Shown: positions 46,191-54,953, counted from the stretch's first letter. The stretch is 64,000 nt of DNA from Candidatus Hamiltonella defensa 5AT (Acyrthosiphon pisum) (GCF_000021705.1 NC_012751.1:62001-126000); one strand, 5' to 3'. Program-made: numbers and translations. The notes: a model not told the origin generated them from the letters alone.

Positions 46191-47966
46191 TCAGGAAGCG
46201 TTACTGATCACAGTTGGAATGACGTCAGAGTGTAAAACAGGATTTTCCGGAACATGCGGTGCATCATGCGATGAAAATTGACTCATCCCCTGTTTTAACA
46301 ATCCAGCCTCATTTTGATGCGAGTCACCCTGTTGAAACGATGAATCAACTTCAGGCTTTAAAGCATCTTTAGACAGTGAAGTCACTTCAGCAGATGAGCC
46401 GTCACCATCCTGATTTTTTGTTGGTGCCGGTTCTAACCAAGCGTGAAATCCTTCATTTGAATGTGTTTCAACCCAATTTTTAAAAGGGGTCGAATATGCT
46501 TCATCATAAAGTTTTTGTATTTTTTTAAAAAATTCTTCCTTATTTTCTTCAACCATATCTTTTGTATCATACAATAATTCATCTATAACATTCGGAAACA
46601 TATCCTCAAAATAAGCAATAACAACAGGCCCTGCAATATAATGGCTTAGGTTATTGTCCTTCAAAAACTGATCGCTTAAAAGGTTTTTTAATGTCAAACT
46701 TCTATTAAAGTTTTTTTCATCAAGATGGTTTTTTAAATCACTGAGAAAATGAATCGCGTTTTCACCTTTTGATAATCCAGCAACATACGTAGGTATGCCT
46801 TCCCTCAAAATAGAAAAAGAATTAATGACTTCTCCTACGCCACTGTAATTCATGAAAACGTGAACAAATTCGTGTCTTATAGTCCTATTGAGTCGCTCCT
46901 GAAAGCGACCACCAAGATAGACATATATATTATTATTGGGCGCATACCCTACCAAGTTAATTTCCTTAGACTTGGTATAATCATAAAAACTTTTTTCATT
47001 TTTAAAAAAATGCAATGTAAAATGCGTTTTATTTTCATGTCTTCCAAAAGACGACCTATTATTTTTTATAAAACCAAATGCTTCATTAAAGGTAGTTAAA
47101 GTATTTGTTAATGCTTCTTCAATCTCATTTTGAGCCAGACCAGACATCTTTTCTTCGTCTGAAAAAACTTTAATACTGAACATGAGCTCATCATTAACAT
47201 TAATCTTAATTGTTTTTTGAAGATATGATTTTCTAGATCTAAAAAAGTCAGAATTTGCTAAAATCTGAAATTCTTCCTCTGTTGGCGGAGTCATATTTTC
47301 CTCTTTATATTTTTTGTTAATTGTTTTAACGCTTATCGCTTTAACATTTTTAGCATCGAAATTTTCAGTAAATTTTTTTAAATTTTTATATTGTTCTGGA
47401 TTAATTGTTTTTAGTTTAGAAAGCGTTGAGTCAATTTCTTTTAAATCAACATCCGTGGGGGGGGCTAATTCAGTTGGTTTTGAACCAGATTTTGAATCTG
47501 CCAGTGTATTTTTCTCGTCATTTAATTGATTTTTCATTCCTTCAAAAATTTTTTCTAGTTTTCCTAAACTCTCTTCTTCTGGATAAATATTTTTAATAAT
47601 TTGAACATATGTAATAAAAGCATCAAGAAACTCCTTATTAATATCAATAGTTTGTTCAACATTAATGTCATTTTCTTCAGGATTTATCATGTTTTTCAAA
47701 AAATTTTTGAATTCCACAATAATAGCTTGATAAAAAATGAATTCTTTTAAAGCACTAATTAATACAAGGCTGTTTTCATTGATGACATTTTTTTTTGTTA
47801 AATCCGTATTTGCCTCTATGATTTTAAAAAATTCTATATATTCTGAATTTGGGTCTACACTATTTTTATCTTTTTTAGCCTGCACTTGCTTGCGAATGAA
47901 CTTGGCAAAAACAGATCGCATCTCGACGAGATTCATCGTTAAAAAGATATCATCTATGCTAGACAT
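46191..47966 (-). CDS. Putative zinc metallopeptidase (gluzincin, collagenase-like), unrecognised family
   Basis: I do not recognise this 591-residue protein. An HEFVH zinc motif (His365, Glu366, His369) is followed 20 residues later by Glu389 in LREGIPTYVAGL, the spacing of gluzincin peptidases. The surrounding order (a His/Phe-rich strand, NNNIYVYLGG, HExxH, REG, then a helical region with PVVIAYFEDMFP) recalls the catalytic module of M9 collagenases. Residues 1-260 are Lys/Glu-rich and mostly helical. The last 75 are Ser/Asp/Pro-rich and look disordered. There is no signal peptide or membrane segment, so export, if any, would need a type III-like route. It is more AT-rich than ribB and carA on either side. 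Confidence 0.7.
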   Translation of the reverse strand: MSSIDDIFLTMNLVEMRSVFAKFIRKQVQAKKDKNSVDPNSEYIEFFKIIEANTDLTKKNVINENSLVLISALKEFIFYQAIIVEFKNFLKNMINPEENDINVEQTIDINKEFLDAFITYVQIIKNIYPEEESLGKLEKIFEGMKNQLNDEKNTLADSKSGSKPTELAPPTDVDLKEIDSTLSKLKTINPEQYKNLKKFTENFDAKNVKAISVKTINKKYKEENMTPPTEEEFQILANSDFFRSRKSYLQKTIKINVNDELMFSIKVFSDEEKMSGLAQNEIEEALTNTLTTFNEAFGFIKNNRSSFGRHENKTHFTLHFFKNEKSFYDYTKSKEINLVGYAPNNNIYVYLGGRFQERLNRTIRHEFVHVFMNYSGVGEVINSFSILREGIPTYVAGLSKGENAIHFLSDLKNHLDEKNFNRSLTLKNLLSDQFLKDNNLSHYIAGPVVIAYFEDMFPNVIDELLYDTKDMVEENKEEFFKKIQKLYDEAYSTPFKNWVETHSNEGFHAWLEPAPTKNQDGDGSSAEVTSLSKDALKPEVDSSFQQGDSHQNEAGLLKQGMSQFSSHDAPHVPENPVLHSDVIPTVISNAS

Positions 47967-48087
47967 AGATACGACACATCATTAGAATTTCCGGCAATTT
48001 GTCTGAAAATAGGCGTTTTAGAGATGACTGACTTTGACCTCAATAATCTGCATATCAGCAATTTTGATTTTCCTGGAGGATATTTTG

Positions 48088-49245
48088 ATGACGTCAGCAC
48101 TATTGGTTCTTGAAGATGGAACCGAATTTTACGGTCGATCGGTTGGATCGATAGGGTTGGTCGTCGGAGAAGTGGTTTTCAATACTGCAATGACAGGTTA
48201 TCAGGAAATTTTGACTGATCCTTCTTATTTAAGACAAATCGTGACTCTGACCTGCCCTCATATCGGGAATGTGGGCACCAATCTTTCTGACGCAGAATCC
48301 GATAAAGTCTATGTACAGGGCCTGGTCATCCGGGATTTATCCCTGGTGGCCAGTAATTATCGTAGTGAAGAAACCCTGTCGGATTATCTCAAACGCCATC
48401 ATATCGTGGCCATTGCCGATATTGATACTCGAAAGCTGACACGTCTTTTGTCTGAAAAAGGCGCTCAAAAAGGCTGCATTATCGCGTCAAAAACTTTAGA
48501 TCCGGTGCTGGCTTTAGAAGAAATTCATGATTTTCCGGGTTTAAAAGGCGTAGATTTGGTCAAAACAGTCTCTGTCAAAACTCCCTATGATTGGGTCGAA
48601 GGGACAGGAGGATGGCTCAGTGATGGTATGCCAAATACCAAAAAACGAGACGCATCTCCTTTTCATGTGGTCGTGTACGATTATGGCATTAAGCGCAATA
48701 TGCTTCGTATGCTGGTGGATCGAAGCTGTCGCGTGACGGTCGTTCCCGCACACACTTCAGCCCAGGCGGTTATCTCATTAAAACCCGATGGTGTGCTTTT
48801 ATCGAATGGTCCAGGAGATCCCGCACCCTGTGAATATGCAATCGCTGCTATTCAAGATTTACTGGAAGCGGATATTCCCCTTTTTGGCATTTGCCTCGGC
48901 CATCAACTGCTGGCTCTGGCGAGCGGCGCAAAAACGATCAAAATGAAATTTGGCCACCATGGTGCAAATCATCCTGTGAAAGAGTTAGAGAGCGGTCTTG
49001 TGATGATCAGCACACAAAATCATAGCTTTTCTGTTGATGAATCGACCTTGCCTCCTTGCTTACGTGCAACTCATCGCTCCTTGTTTGACGGCTCATTACA
49101 AGGCATACATCACACCGATAAAGCGGCCTTTGGTTTTCAGGGCCACCCTGAAGCCAGCCCTGGCCCCCATGATATGGCGCCGCTTTTTGATCACTTTATC
49201 GATTTGATGCAAATGTATCATGAAAAATCTCTTCATCATCTGTAA
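48088..49245 (+). CDS. carA: Carbamoyl-phosphate synthase small (glutaminase) subunit
   Basis: CarA releases ammonia from glutamine for carbamoyl phosphate synthesis, feeding arginine and pyrimidine pathways. The ATG at 48088 has a TGGAGGA site and gives 385 residues (E. coli 382); an upstream in-frame ATG at 48034 adds 18 unrelated residues. The catalytic Cys lies in FGICLGHQLLALASG and the His/Glu pair in FQGHPEASPGPHD. It is followed 15 bases later by carB. I could not confirm ArgR or PurR/PepA sites in the 121 bases upstream. Confidence 0.97.
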   Translation: MTSALLVLEDGTEFYGRSVGSIGLVVGEVVFNTAMTGYQEILTDPSYLRQIVTLTCPHIGNVGTNLSDAESDKVYVQGLVIRDLSLVASNYRSEETLSDYLKRHHIVAIADIDTRKLTRLLSEKGAQKGCIIASKTLDPVLALEEIHDFPGLKGVDLVKTVSVKTPYDWVEGTGGWLSDGMPNTKKRDASPFHVVVYDYGIKRNMLRMLVDRSCRVTVVPAHTSAQAVISLKPDGVLLSNGPGDPAPCEYAIAAIQDLLEADIPLFGICLGHQLLALASGAKTIKMKFGHHGANHPVKELESGLVMISTQNHSFSVDESTLPPCLRATHRSLFDGSLQGIHHTDKAAFGFQGHPEASPGPHDMAPLFDHFIDLMQMYHEKSLHHL

Positions 49246-49260
49246 TCAGGAATTCACATC

Positions 49261-52200
49261 ATGCCAAAGCGTACAGATATCAACAGCATTCTGATTTTGG
49301 GTGCCGGCCCTATTGTCATTGGTCAAGCCTGTGAATTTGATTACTCTGGCGTTCAGGCTTGTAAAGCCTTGAGAGAAGAAGGGTATCGGGTGATTTTGGT
49401 CAATTCTAACCCCGCGACCATTATGACAGATCCTGACATAGCAGATGCCACCTATATTGAGCCAATTCATTGGGAATTGGTTCGCAAGATCATCGCCAAA
49501 GAACATCCTGATGCTTTATTGCCGACCATGGGTGGACAAACGGCACTCAATTGCGCACTCGAGTTAGAGAAAAAAGGGGTTTTATCAGATTATGGCGTGA
49601 CCATGATAGGTGCTACAGGAGAAGCGATTGATAAGGCTGAAGACCGAAGGCTTTTTGATAAAGCGATGAAAAAAATAGGCCTGAATACCCCGCGTTCTGG
49701 CATTGTCCATAGCATGGAAGAGGCTTTTTCCGTTGTTTCTGAGATAGGTTTCCCTTGCATTATCCGCCCCTCCTTTACTATGGGCGGCAGCGGCGGGGGG
49801 ATTGCCTATAATCGCGAAGAATTTGAAGAAATTTGCGAACGAGGGTTTGATTTATCACCCACGCATGAATTGTTGATCGATGAATCCCTGATCGGGTGGA
49901 AAGAATATGAAATGGAAGTCATCCGTGACAAAAATGACAATTGCATTATTGTGTGCTCGATAGAAAATATGGATGCCATGGGCATTCACACTGGGGATTC
50001 TATCACCGTCGCACCTGCTCAAACTTTGACGGATAAAGAGTATCAAAGAATGCGACATGCTTCGATGTCAGTATTACGTGAAATCGGTGTCGAAACAGGT
50101 GGCTCGAACGTTCAATTTGCCGTCGACCCAAAAAGTGGACGGCTGGTTGTCATTGAAATGAACCCCCGCGTTTCTCGTTCTTCAGCACTGGCATCAAAGG
50201 CCACCGGGTTTCCTATCGCAAAAATTGCGGCAAAGCTGGCTGTTGGTTACACCTTGGATGAATTAAAAAACGACATTACAGGTGGCCGAACGCCGGCGTC
50301 TTTCCAGCCTTCTTTAGATTATGTGGTCACCAAAATGCCCCGCTTTAACTTTGAGAAGTTTGCAGGAGCAAACGATCGCTTGACGACTCAGATGAAATCT
50401 GTCGGAGAAGTGATGGCCATAGGGCGAACTTTTCAAGAATCGCTGCAAAAAGCGCTCAGAGGGCTAGAAGTTGGGGCCACGGGGCTCGATCCCAAAGTGT
50501 CTTTGAATGATCCGGAGGCCATTACCTCTATTCGTCGTGAGCTCAAAGATGCCGGAGGGGAACGCATCTGGTATATCGCAGATGCCTTTCGTGCGGGGCT
50601 CTCATTAGACGCAGTCTTTGATCTCACCGAAATTGATTCCTGGTTTTTGATGCAGATTCAGGAACTCGTCCAGCTCGAAGAACAGCTGACTCAAACCGGC
50701 ATTCAATCCTTAGACGCGTTTTTTTTAAGGCATCTTAAACGAAAAGGATTTTCGGATGCACGTTTGGCCAAATTACTGGCCGTACCCGAAAAAGAAATAC
50801 GAGACCGACGCCACCAATCGAATTTGCATCCTGTTTATAAAAGAGTGGATACCTGTGCTGCGGAATTTAGGACAGATACGGCCTATTTATACTCTACCTA
50901 TGAAGAAGAATGTGAAGCCAGACCCAATCACGAACAGAAAAAAATCATGATATTAGGAGGAGGACCTAATCGGATTGGCCAGGGAATCGAATTTGATTAT
51001 TGCTGTGTGCACGCATCTTTAGCTCTTCATGAGGCGGGATATCAGACCATTATGGTCAATTGCAATCCAGAAACCGTTTCGACGGATTATGACATTTCTG
51101 ATCGCCTGTATTTTGAATCCGTCACGCTGGAGGATGTCCTTGAAATAGTGCGGATTGAACAACCACAAGGGGTTATTGTTCAATATGGTGGGCAAACGCC
51201 TCTGCGCTTGGCTCGAGAGCTTGAAGCGGCAGGCGTCATTATTTTGGGAACGAGCCCTGATGCGATTGATAGGGTAGAAGATCGTGAACGTTTTCAGCAA
51301 GCCGTTCATCGCTTAGGCTTGAAACAGCCTGAGAATGCGACGGCCCAAACACTTGAAGACGCTTTTTTAAAAGCTGACCTTTTAGGTTATCCGCTGGTGG
51401 TTCGCCCCTCTTATGTCCTCGGGGGGCGCGCGATGGAAATCATTTACAACAGGGTTGACTTGCAGCGTTATTTTCAAAATGCGGTTCAGGTTTCTAATGA
51501 TTCGCCTGTATTACTGGATCGTTTTTTAGATGATGCAGTTGAAGTCGATGTTGATGCCATCTGCGATGGTGAGCACGTTTTCATCGGTGGTATTATGGAA
51601 CACATAGAAGAAGCAGGGGTACATTCTGGCGACTCGGCCTGCTCACTGCCGGCTTATACCTTAAACGAGCCTATTCAAAAATGTATGCGGGATCAGGTGA
51701 CAAAACTAGCGTTTGAACTCGGTGTTAAAGGGTTAATGAATGTCCAGTTTGCTGTCAAAAAAGAACAGCTGTATCTGATTGAAGTCAATCCGCGTGCTGC
51801 CCGCACGGTGCCTTTTGTCTCCAAGGCGACGGGCATCCCCTTAGCAAAAATAGCGGCGAAAGTCATGGCAGGGCAGTCATTAGTTCAGCAAAATATGTTA
51901 AATGAAATCATTCCTCCTTATTATTCTGTTAAAAAAGTGGTCCTGCCCTTTGATAAATTTCCTGGCGTGGATCCCATCTTGGGGCCAGAAATGCATTCCA
52001 CAGGTGAAGTGATGGGGGTTGGACATACTTTCGCAGAAGCATTCGCAAAAGCAATGTTGGGGAGTCATTCATCAATGAAAAAAACAGGGCGAGTCTTGCT
52101 TTCTGTTCGAGATGGCGACAAAACACGAGTGGTTGATTTGGCAAAACAATTTTTACAACAAGGTTTTGAGTTAGATGCGACTCAAGGGACCGCGGATGTT

Positions 52201-52485
52201 TTAGAAAAAGCGGGGTTGCCTGCTCGACGGGTCCATAAAGTGCATGAAGGTCGCCCTCATATTCAAGACCGCATTAAAAATGGAGAGTACATTTATATCG
52301 TCAACACTACCTCAGGGCGCCAAGCGATTGAGGATTCTAAATTAATTCGCAGAGCCGCATTACAATACAAAGTGCATTATGATACGACTCTCAATGGTGG
52401 GCTAGCGACTGTGATGTCTCTTATGGAAAATCCGATTGAAAAGGTGATCTCCCTTCAGGAATTGCATGCCAGTTTTATAAGGTGA
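49261..52485 (+). CDS. carB: Carbamoyl-phosphate synthase large subunit
   Basis: CarB carries out the two phosphorylation steps that make carbamoyl phosphate from bicarbonate, ammonia and ATP. It has 1074 residues (E. coli 1073). The two homologous ATP-grasp halves are clear: SILILGAGPIVIGQACEFDYSG and MILGGGPNRIGQGIEFDYCC begin each half. The metal-binding stretches VIEMNPRVSRSSALASKATG and LIEVNPRAARTVPFVSKATG follow. The C-terminal allosteric domain (from about 935) is complete. No defects seen. Confidence 0.98.
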   Translation: MPKRTDINSILILGAGPIVIGQACEFDYSGVQACKALREEGYRVILVNSNPATIMTDPDIADATYIEPIHWELVRKIIAKEHPDALLPTMGGQTALNCALELEKKGVLSDYGVTMIGATGEAIDKAEDRRLFDKAMKKIGLNTPRSGIVHSMEEAFSVVSEIGFPCIIRPSFTMGGSGGGIAYNREEFEEICERGFDLSPTHELLIDESLIGWKEYEMEVIRDKNDNCIIVCSIENMDAMGIHTGDSITVAPAQTLTDKEYQRMRHASMSVLREIGVETGGSNVQFAVDPKSGRLVVIEMNPRVSRSSALASKATGFPIAKIAAKLAVGYTLDELKNDITGGRTPASFQPSLDYVVTKMPRFNFEKFAGANDRLTTQMKSVGEVMAIGRTFQESLQKALRGLEVGATGLDPKVSLNDPEAITSIRRELKDAGGERIWYIADAFRAGLSLDAVFDLTEIDSWFLMQIQELVQLEEQLTQTGIQSLDAFFLRHLKRKGFSDARLAKLLAVPEKEIRDRRHQSNLHPVYKRVDTCAAEFRTDTAYLYSTYEEECEARPNHEQKKIMILGGGPNRIGQGIEFDYCCVHASLALHEAGYQTIMVNCNPETVSTDYDISDRLYFESVTLEDVLEIVRIEQPQGVIVQYGGQTPLRLARELEAAGVIILGTSPDAIDRVEDRERFQQAVHRLGLKQPENATAQTLEDAFLKADLLGYPLVVRPSYVLGGRAMEIIYNRVDLQRYFQNAVQVSNDSPVLLDRFLDDAVEVDVDAICDGEHVFIGGIMEHIEEAGVHSGDSACSLPAYTLNEPIQKCMRDQVTKLAFELGVKGLMNVQFAVKKEQLYLIEVNPRAARTVPFVSKATGIPLAKIAAKVMAGQSLVQQNMLNEIIPPYYSVKKVVLPFDKFPGVDPILGPEMHSTGEVMGVGHTFAEAFAKAMLGSHSSMKKTGRVLLSVRDGDKTRVVDLAKQFLQQGFELDATQGTADVLEKAGLPARRVHKVHEGRPHIQDRIKNGEYIYIVNTTSGRQAIEDSKLIRRAALQYKVHYDTTLNGGLATVMSLMENPIEKVISLQELHASFIR

Positions 52486-52652
52486 TATGCCTAAACGATT
52501 TAAATTTAGTTAAGATATAAAATAAAAGCAGAGAACTTCACTGTGACATCGAGTCTTTGTTTGCAAAATATATCCATGAATCAAAATTAAATCGCTTAGC
52601 CATGGCAAGTAATAAAATAGACCATTTTTAGGCCATATGCTCCTTATTAATA

Positions 52653-52680
52653 ATAAAAGTACAAATAATTGTACTTTTAT
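52653..52680. promoter_or_regulatory. 12-base inverted repeat upstream of yefM, possible autoregulatory operator
   Basis: ATAAAAGTACAA (52653-52664) and TTGTACTTTTAT (52669-52680) form a perfect inverted repeat with a four-base spacer, 45 bases before the yefM remnant. YefM-YoeB operators are palindromes with a TGTACA core; the GTAC-containing half-sites here are similar but not identical. The remaining bases after carB (52486-52652) show no gene or other structure. Confidence 0.4.
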
Positions 52681-52725
52681 CTTTTATCTTATAAAAAAAT
52701 GAGCAATTTAAAAGGGAATAACCGA

Positions 52726-52978
52726 ATGCAAACCGTCAATTATAGCGAAGACAGGTAAAATTTTGCCTCACTGATGAAATAAAACCATTGAAGATAGAAC
52801 TCCCATATTAATCACCAGACAGAAAGGGATACCGTGCGTTTTAATGTCCTTTGATGAATATCAATCACTGTAAGAAACGGCGTATTTACTCCGTTCGCCC
52901 AAAAATGCCCGAAAACTGATAGAGTCCATCGAAGAGATCAATCATGAAAAAGGTCAAGAAAGAGAATTGATAGAGTGA
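52726..52978 (+). pseudogene. yefM: Antitoxin YefM, broken by stops and a frameshift
   Basis: Piecewise translation recovers most of a YefM/Phd-type antitoxin. It begins MQTVNYSEDR, then TAA where YefM has Gln, then NFASLMK. A second TAA plus a one-base insertion shifts frame. The rest reads TIEDRTPILITRQKGIPCVL, MSFDEYQSL, another TAA where YefM has Glu, then ETAYLLRSPKNARKLIESIE and a normal end with TGA. The final TGA overlaps the yoeB GTG start, as in functional pairs. At least three stops and one indel mean no functional antitoxin can be made from this locus. An AAGGG site precedes the ATG. Confidence 0.9.
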
Positions 52979-53229
52979 AAATCGTCTTTTCTAGCCAATC
53001 GTGGGAGGATTATCTTTATTGGCAACAGGTCGACAAAAAGACGTTAAAACGTATTAATGAATTGCTACGCGATATTCAATGTACCCCTTTCTCTGGAAAG
53101 GGAAAGCCAGAACCTCTGAAGCATGATTTATCGGGTTTTTGGTCTAGACGAATCACCGATGAGCACAGGCTGATACACGGAATAAATAACACGACTCTCA
53201 AAATAGTCTCATGCCTTTATCATTATTAA
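52975..53229 (+). CDS. yoeB: Toxin YoeB (RelE-family ribosome-dependent mRNA interferase)
   Basis: YoeB cleaves mRNA in the ribosomal A site. The 84-residue frame is the full E. coli length and has no stops or gaps. Catalytic Glu46 (KPEPLKH), Arg65 (DEHRLIH) and His83 (YHY) are all present, with GKGKPEPL and FWSRRIT well conserved. Against E. coli, Arg81 is replaced by Leu (SCLYHY), which might weaken activity. Start is GTG, overlapping the stop of the destroyed yefM. A live toxin without antitoxin should be harmful, so it is probably silent, poorly translated, inactive, or neutralised from elsewhere. Confidence 0.9.
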   Translation: MKIVFSSQSWEDYLYWQQVDKKTLKRINELLRDIQCTPFSGKGKPEPLKHDLSGFWSRRITDEHRLIHGINNTTLKIVSCLYHY

Positions 53230-53236
53230 AATGTCA

Positions 53237-53425
53237 TTAATGATTGTATGTTCGAGATTTCATCGTTGAGAGTGCTTTTGTTAAAAAGGCTCGAAATTTA
53301 TCTTGATAACCAGGGCCGACCATTTTTTTGAGTTGGTAAAAAGCAATCACTTTTTTCAATGCCGATTCAATATCAGATTTATGAATACAAAAGCTAGCTT
53401 TACCTTTTTGGCAAAATTTAGCTAA
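53237..53425 (-). pseudogene. Remnant of an unrecognised gene (C-terminal end)
   Basis: A 62-codon open stretch without a plausible start reads like real protein: AKFCQKGKASFCIHKSDIES, then LKKVIAFYQLKKMVGPGYQ, DKFRAFLTKALSTMKSRTYN and a normal TAA. It is closed upstream by a TAA at 53426-53428. Composition is basic with an amphipathic helical pattern. I do not recognise the family. It looks like the surviving 3' end of a decayed accessory gene in the same patch as yefM-yoeB. Confidence 0.35.
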
Positions 53426-53432
53426 TTAAGTA

Positions 53433-53458
53433 TTTTTTGAGAGCATGAGCTCAAAAAA
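53433..53458. repeat. 9-base inverted repeat before the LRR-like gene
   Basis: TTTTTTGAG (53433-53441) and CTCAAAAAA (53450-53458) are a perfect inverted repeat with an eight-base loop, about 37 bases before the next start. It could act as a weak terminator in either direction or as a regulatory dyad. Confidence 0.4.
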
Positions 53459-53494
53459 TTTGTCATTATAAATTCTAACTTTGATTGGTGAAAA

Positions 53495-54220
53495 ATGATG
53501 AGTATAAAAAAAGCGTGCAAAAATTTTGTTTCAAATTTGAATCTATTTGTTTGCAAAAAAATCAGAGTAAATAAAAATAAATTTGTTAATCTTATTAAAA
53601 TTAAAAATTCAAATTGTAGTTTGAAGACTAAAGATGTGAAGAATGAAAATAAAACAAACGAAACTGTAGAAAAATATGCTGGCATGAGTACCAAAAAATA
53701 TGAAGAAAACAATTGTACTTTAACTCATGATAATTTATCAGAACAAACCTTCGACTTCTTCCAATCATTACCTGTATTACCGCACAGAATCATAATTGAT
53801 AAGCTTAATATGAACCAGATTTATAATTGCGTGAAAGCTGGAATTAATTTAGATGAAAATGAATATCCAAATACAACACGTTTGGTTGAATGGATTAATA
53901 ACGCGCCTAATAATGATGAAAAGAAGAACCGTTTATTAGTTTCAGAAAAAATTTTACATGCTATCAGAACGAAAGCGAGTTATTTGAAATTAGAAGATGC
54001 ACCAATAACTAGCCTACCAGACCTTAGTAAACTTGATTTTGTAAAATCGATATCTGTATATGATCCAGGGCATAAAGCATTTTCTGATCTCCTTTCAAGA
54101 GAAGTGACTGCTTTCCCAACTTCATTAACCCGCATTTTGTGTCATAGTGTTAAAAAAGAATTCACTAAAGATACACCGCCTGTATTAATGGACATGAAAA
54201 AGTGGACTAAAATCGTTTAG
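53495..54220 (+). CDS. LRR-effector-like protein (YopM/SspH/IpaH-type N-terminal region)
   Basis: This 241-residue protein has no signal peptide or membrane segment. Residues about 125-180 (RLVEWINNAPNNDEKKNRL, then KILHAIRTKASYLKLEDAPI, then TSLPDL from 172) follow the pattern of the helical cap before the repeats in type III-secreted LPX leucine-rich effectors: a W..NAP.N.E block, a helix, an L.L....L.SLP.L strand. After one repeat, a second incomplete one (FPTSLTRI) follows and the protein ends without a ubiquitin-ligase domain. The first 75 residues are Lys/Asn-rich. I infer a small or truncated secreted effector. Base composition is very AT-rich relative to core genes. Confidence 0.55.
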   Translation: MMSIKKACKNFVSNLNLFVCKKIRVNKNKFVNLIKIKNSNCSLKTKDVKNENKTNETVEKYAGMSTKKYEENNCTLTHDNLSEQTFDFFQSLPVLPHRIIIDKLNMNQIYNCVKAGINLDENEYPNTTRLVEWINNAPNNDEKKNRLLVSEKILHAIRTKASYLKLEDAPITSLPDLSKLDFVKSISVYDPGHKAFSDLLSREVTAFPTSLTRILCHSVKKEFTKDTPPVLMDMKKWTKIV

Positions 54221-54620
54221 GGTGAGGTCGAAAAATAGCACAGTGATCAAATACGAAAGTCTAAAAAATAAACTGTGTCAATAGCCATTCTAATTAAGAA
54301 TTTGATTATTGAGGATAAAAAAATGCCTATAATCGATGAACTGATACATTAACCAGGTGTTTTCGAATCAACGGAACACTAAACGCCTTTAATCTGTCAT
54401 TTTAAATAGCCATTTAACTATTAATTAATTATTAATTTTCATTAAACGCCCTCAGTTCACCTCTGCTGACAGACTTCGGCACAATAAAGGAATAACGTCC
54501 ATTCAGAGGTCCGTTGGAAAACGGGCAGTAAGGAACATCCAAATAAAATAAATTCACTTAATTCGTGATCTTTTTCAAGCGAAACTCAATCCCGTTTTTT
54601 CATAAAATTTCGAACCTGTT
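54221..54620. other. Gene-free 400 bases with gene debris and hairpins
   Basis: No intact gene. ACCTCTG...CAGAGGT form a 7-base inverted repeat around 40 bases (roughly 54457-54513), followed by a CCGTT-GGAA-AACGG hairpin. These could belong to an RNA or to a mobile-element relic. The AT-rich centre has short direct repeats of TTAATTA. The left part contains the candidate gene stub listed separately. Confidence 0.4.
54323..54409 (+). pseudogene. Possible gene stub with in-frame TAA codons
   Basis: After a GAGGAT ribosome-like site, an ATG opens MPIIDELIH, TAA, PGVFESTEH, TAA, TPLICHFK, TAG. The pieces look protein-like and both TAA codons could be former CAA. Too short to identify; chance is possible. 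Confidence 0.25.
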
Positions 54621-54953
54621 TTACCCTCTAACCAGTCTCATTTTAAAACCTTCCGCTTCAAGTCGTTTTTTTAAAAAAGCGATTTTATCTCCTTGAATTT
54701 CAATGATTCCTTGTTTCACCGTGCCCCCGCAACCACATTGCTTTTTTAACTCTGCCGCCAATGAAGCAATCGCTTCATCCCCTCCTTTTAAACCGATCAC
54801 AAGGCTTACCCCTTTACCTTTTCGTCCATGTGTTTGGTACTCTAATCGTATCAGAGCATCTTTTTGAATAGGTAAAGGTTCCCGCTTTTCTAATTTAGGA
54901 AAAGCATTCTTATCTGTCGAATAAATTAAATGACTGTTGGGATCGTTCATCAT
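54621..54953 (-). CDS. yciH: SUI1/eIF1-like translation protein YciH
   Basis: YciH is a small homologue of eukaryotic initiation factor eIF1 that affects fidelity of initiation. It has 110 residues (E. coli 108). The SUI1 core THGRKGKGVSLVIGLKG and AAELKKQCGCGGTVKQG, followed by IIEIQGDK, are conserved. The gene follows pyrF by 3 bases as in E. coli. Confidence 0.94.
   Translation of the reverse strand: MMNDPNSHLIYSTDKNAFPKLEKREPLPIQKDALIRLEYQTHGRKGKGVSLVIGLKGGDEAIASLAAELKKQCGCGGTVKQGIIEIQGDKIAFLKKRLEAEGFKMRLVRG

Noticed and set aside
53230..54220. An insertion sequence around the LRR-like gene
   Set aside because: No transposase frame, no paired terminal repeats and no target duplication were seen; only short local hairpins.
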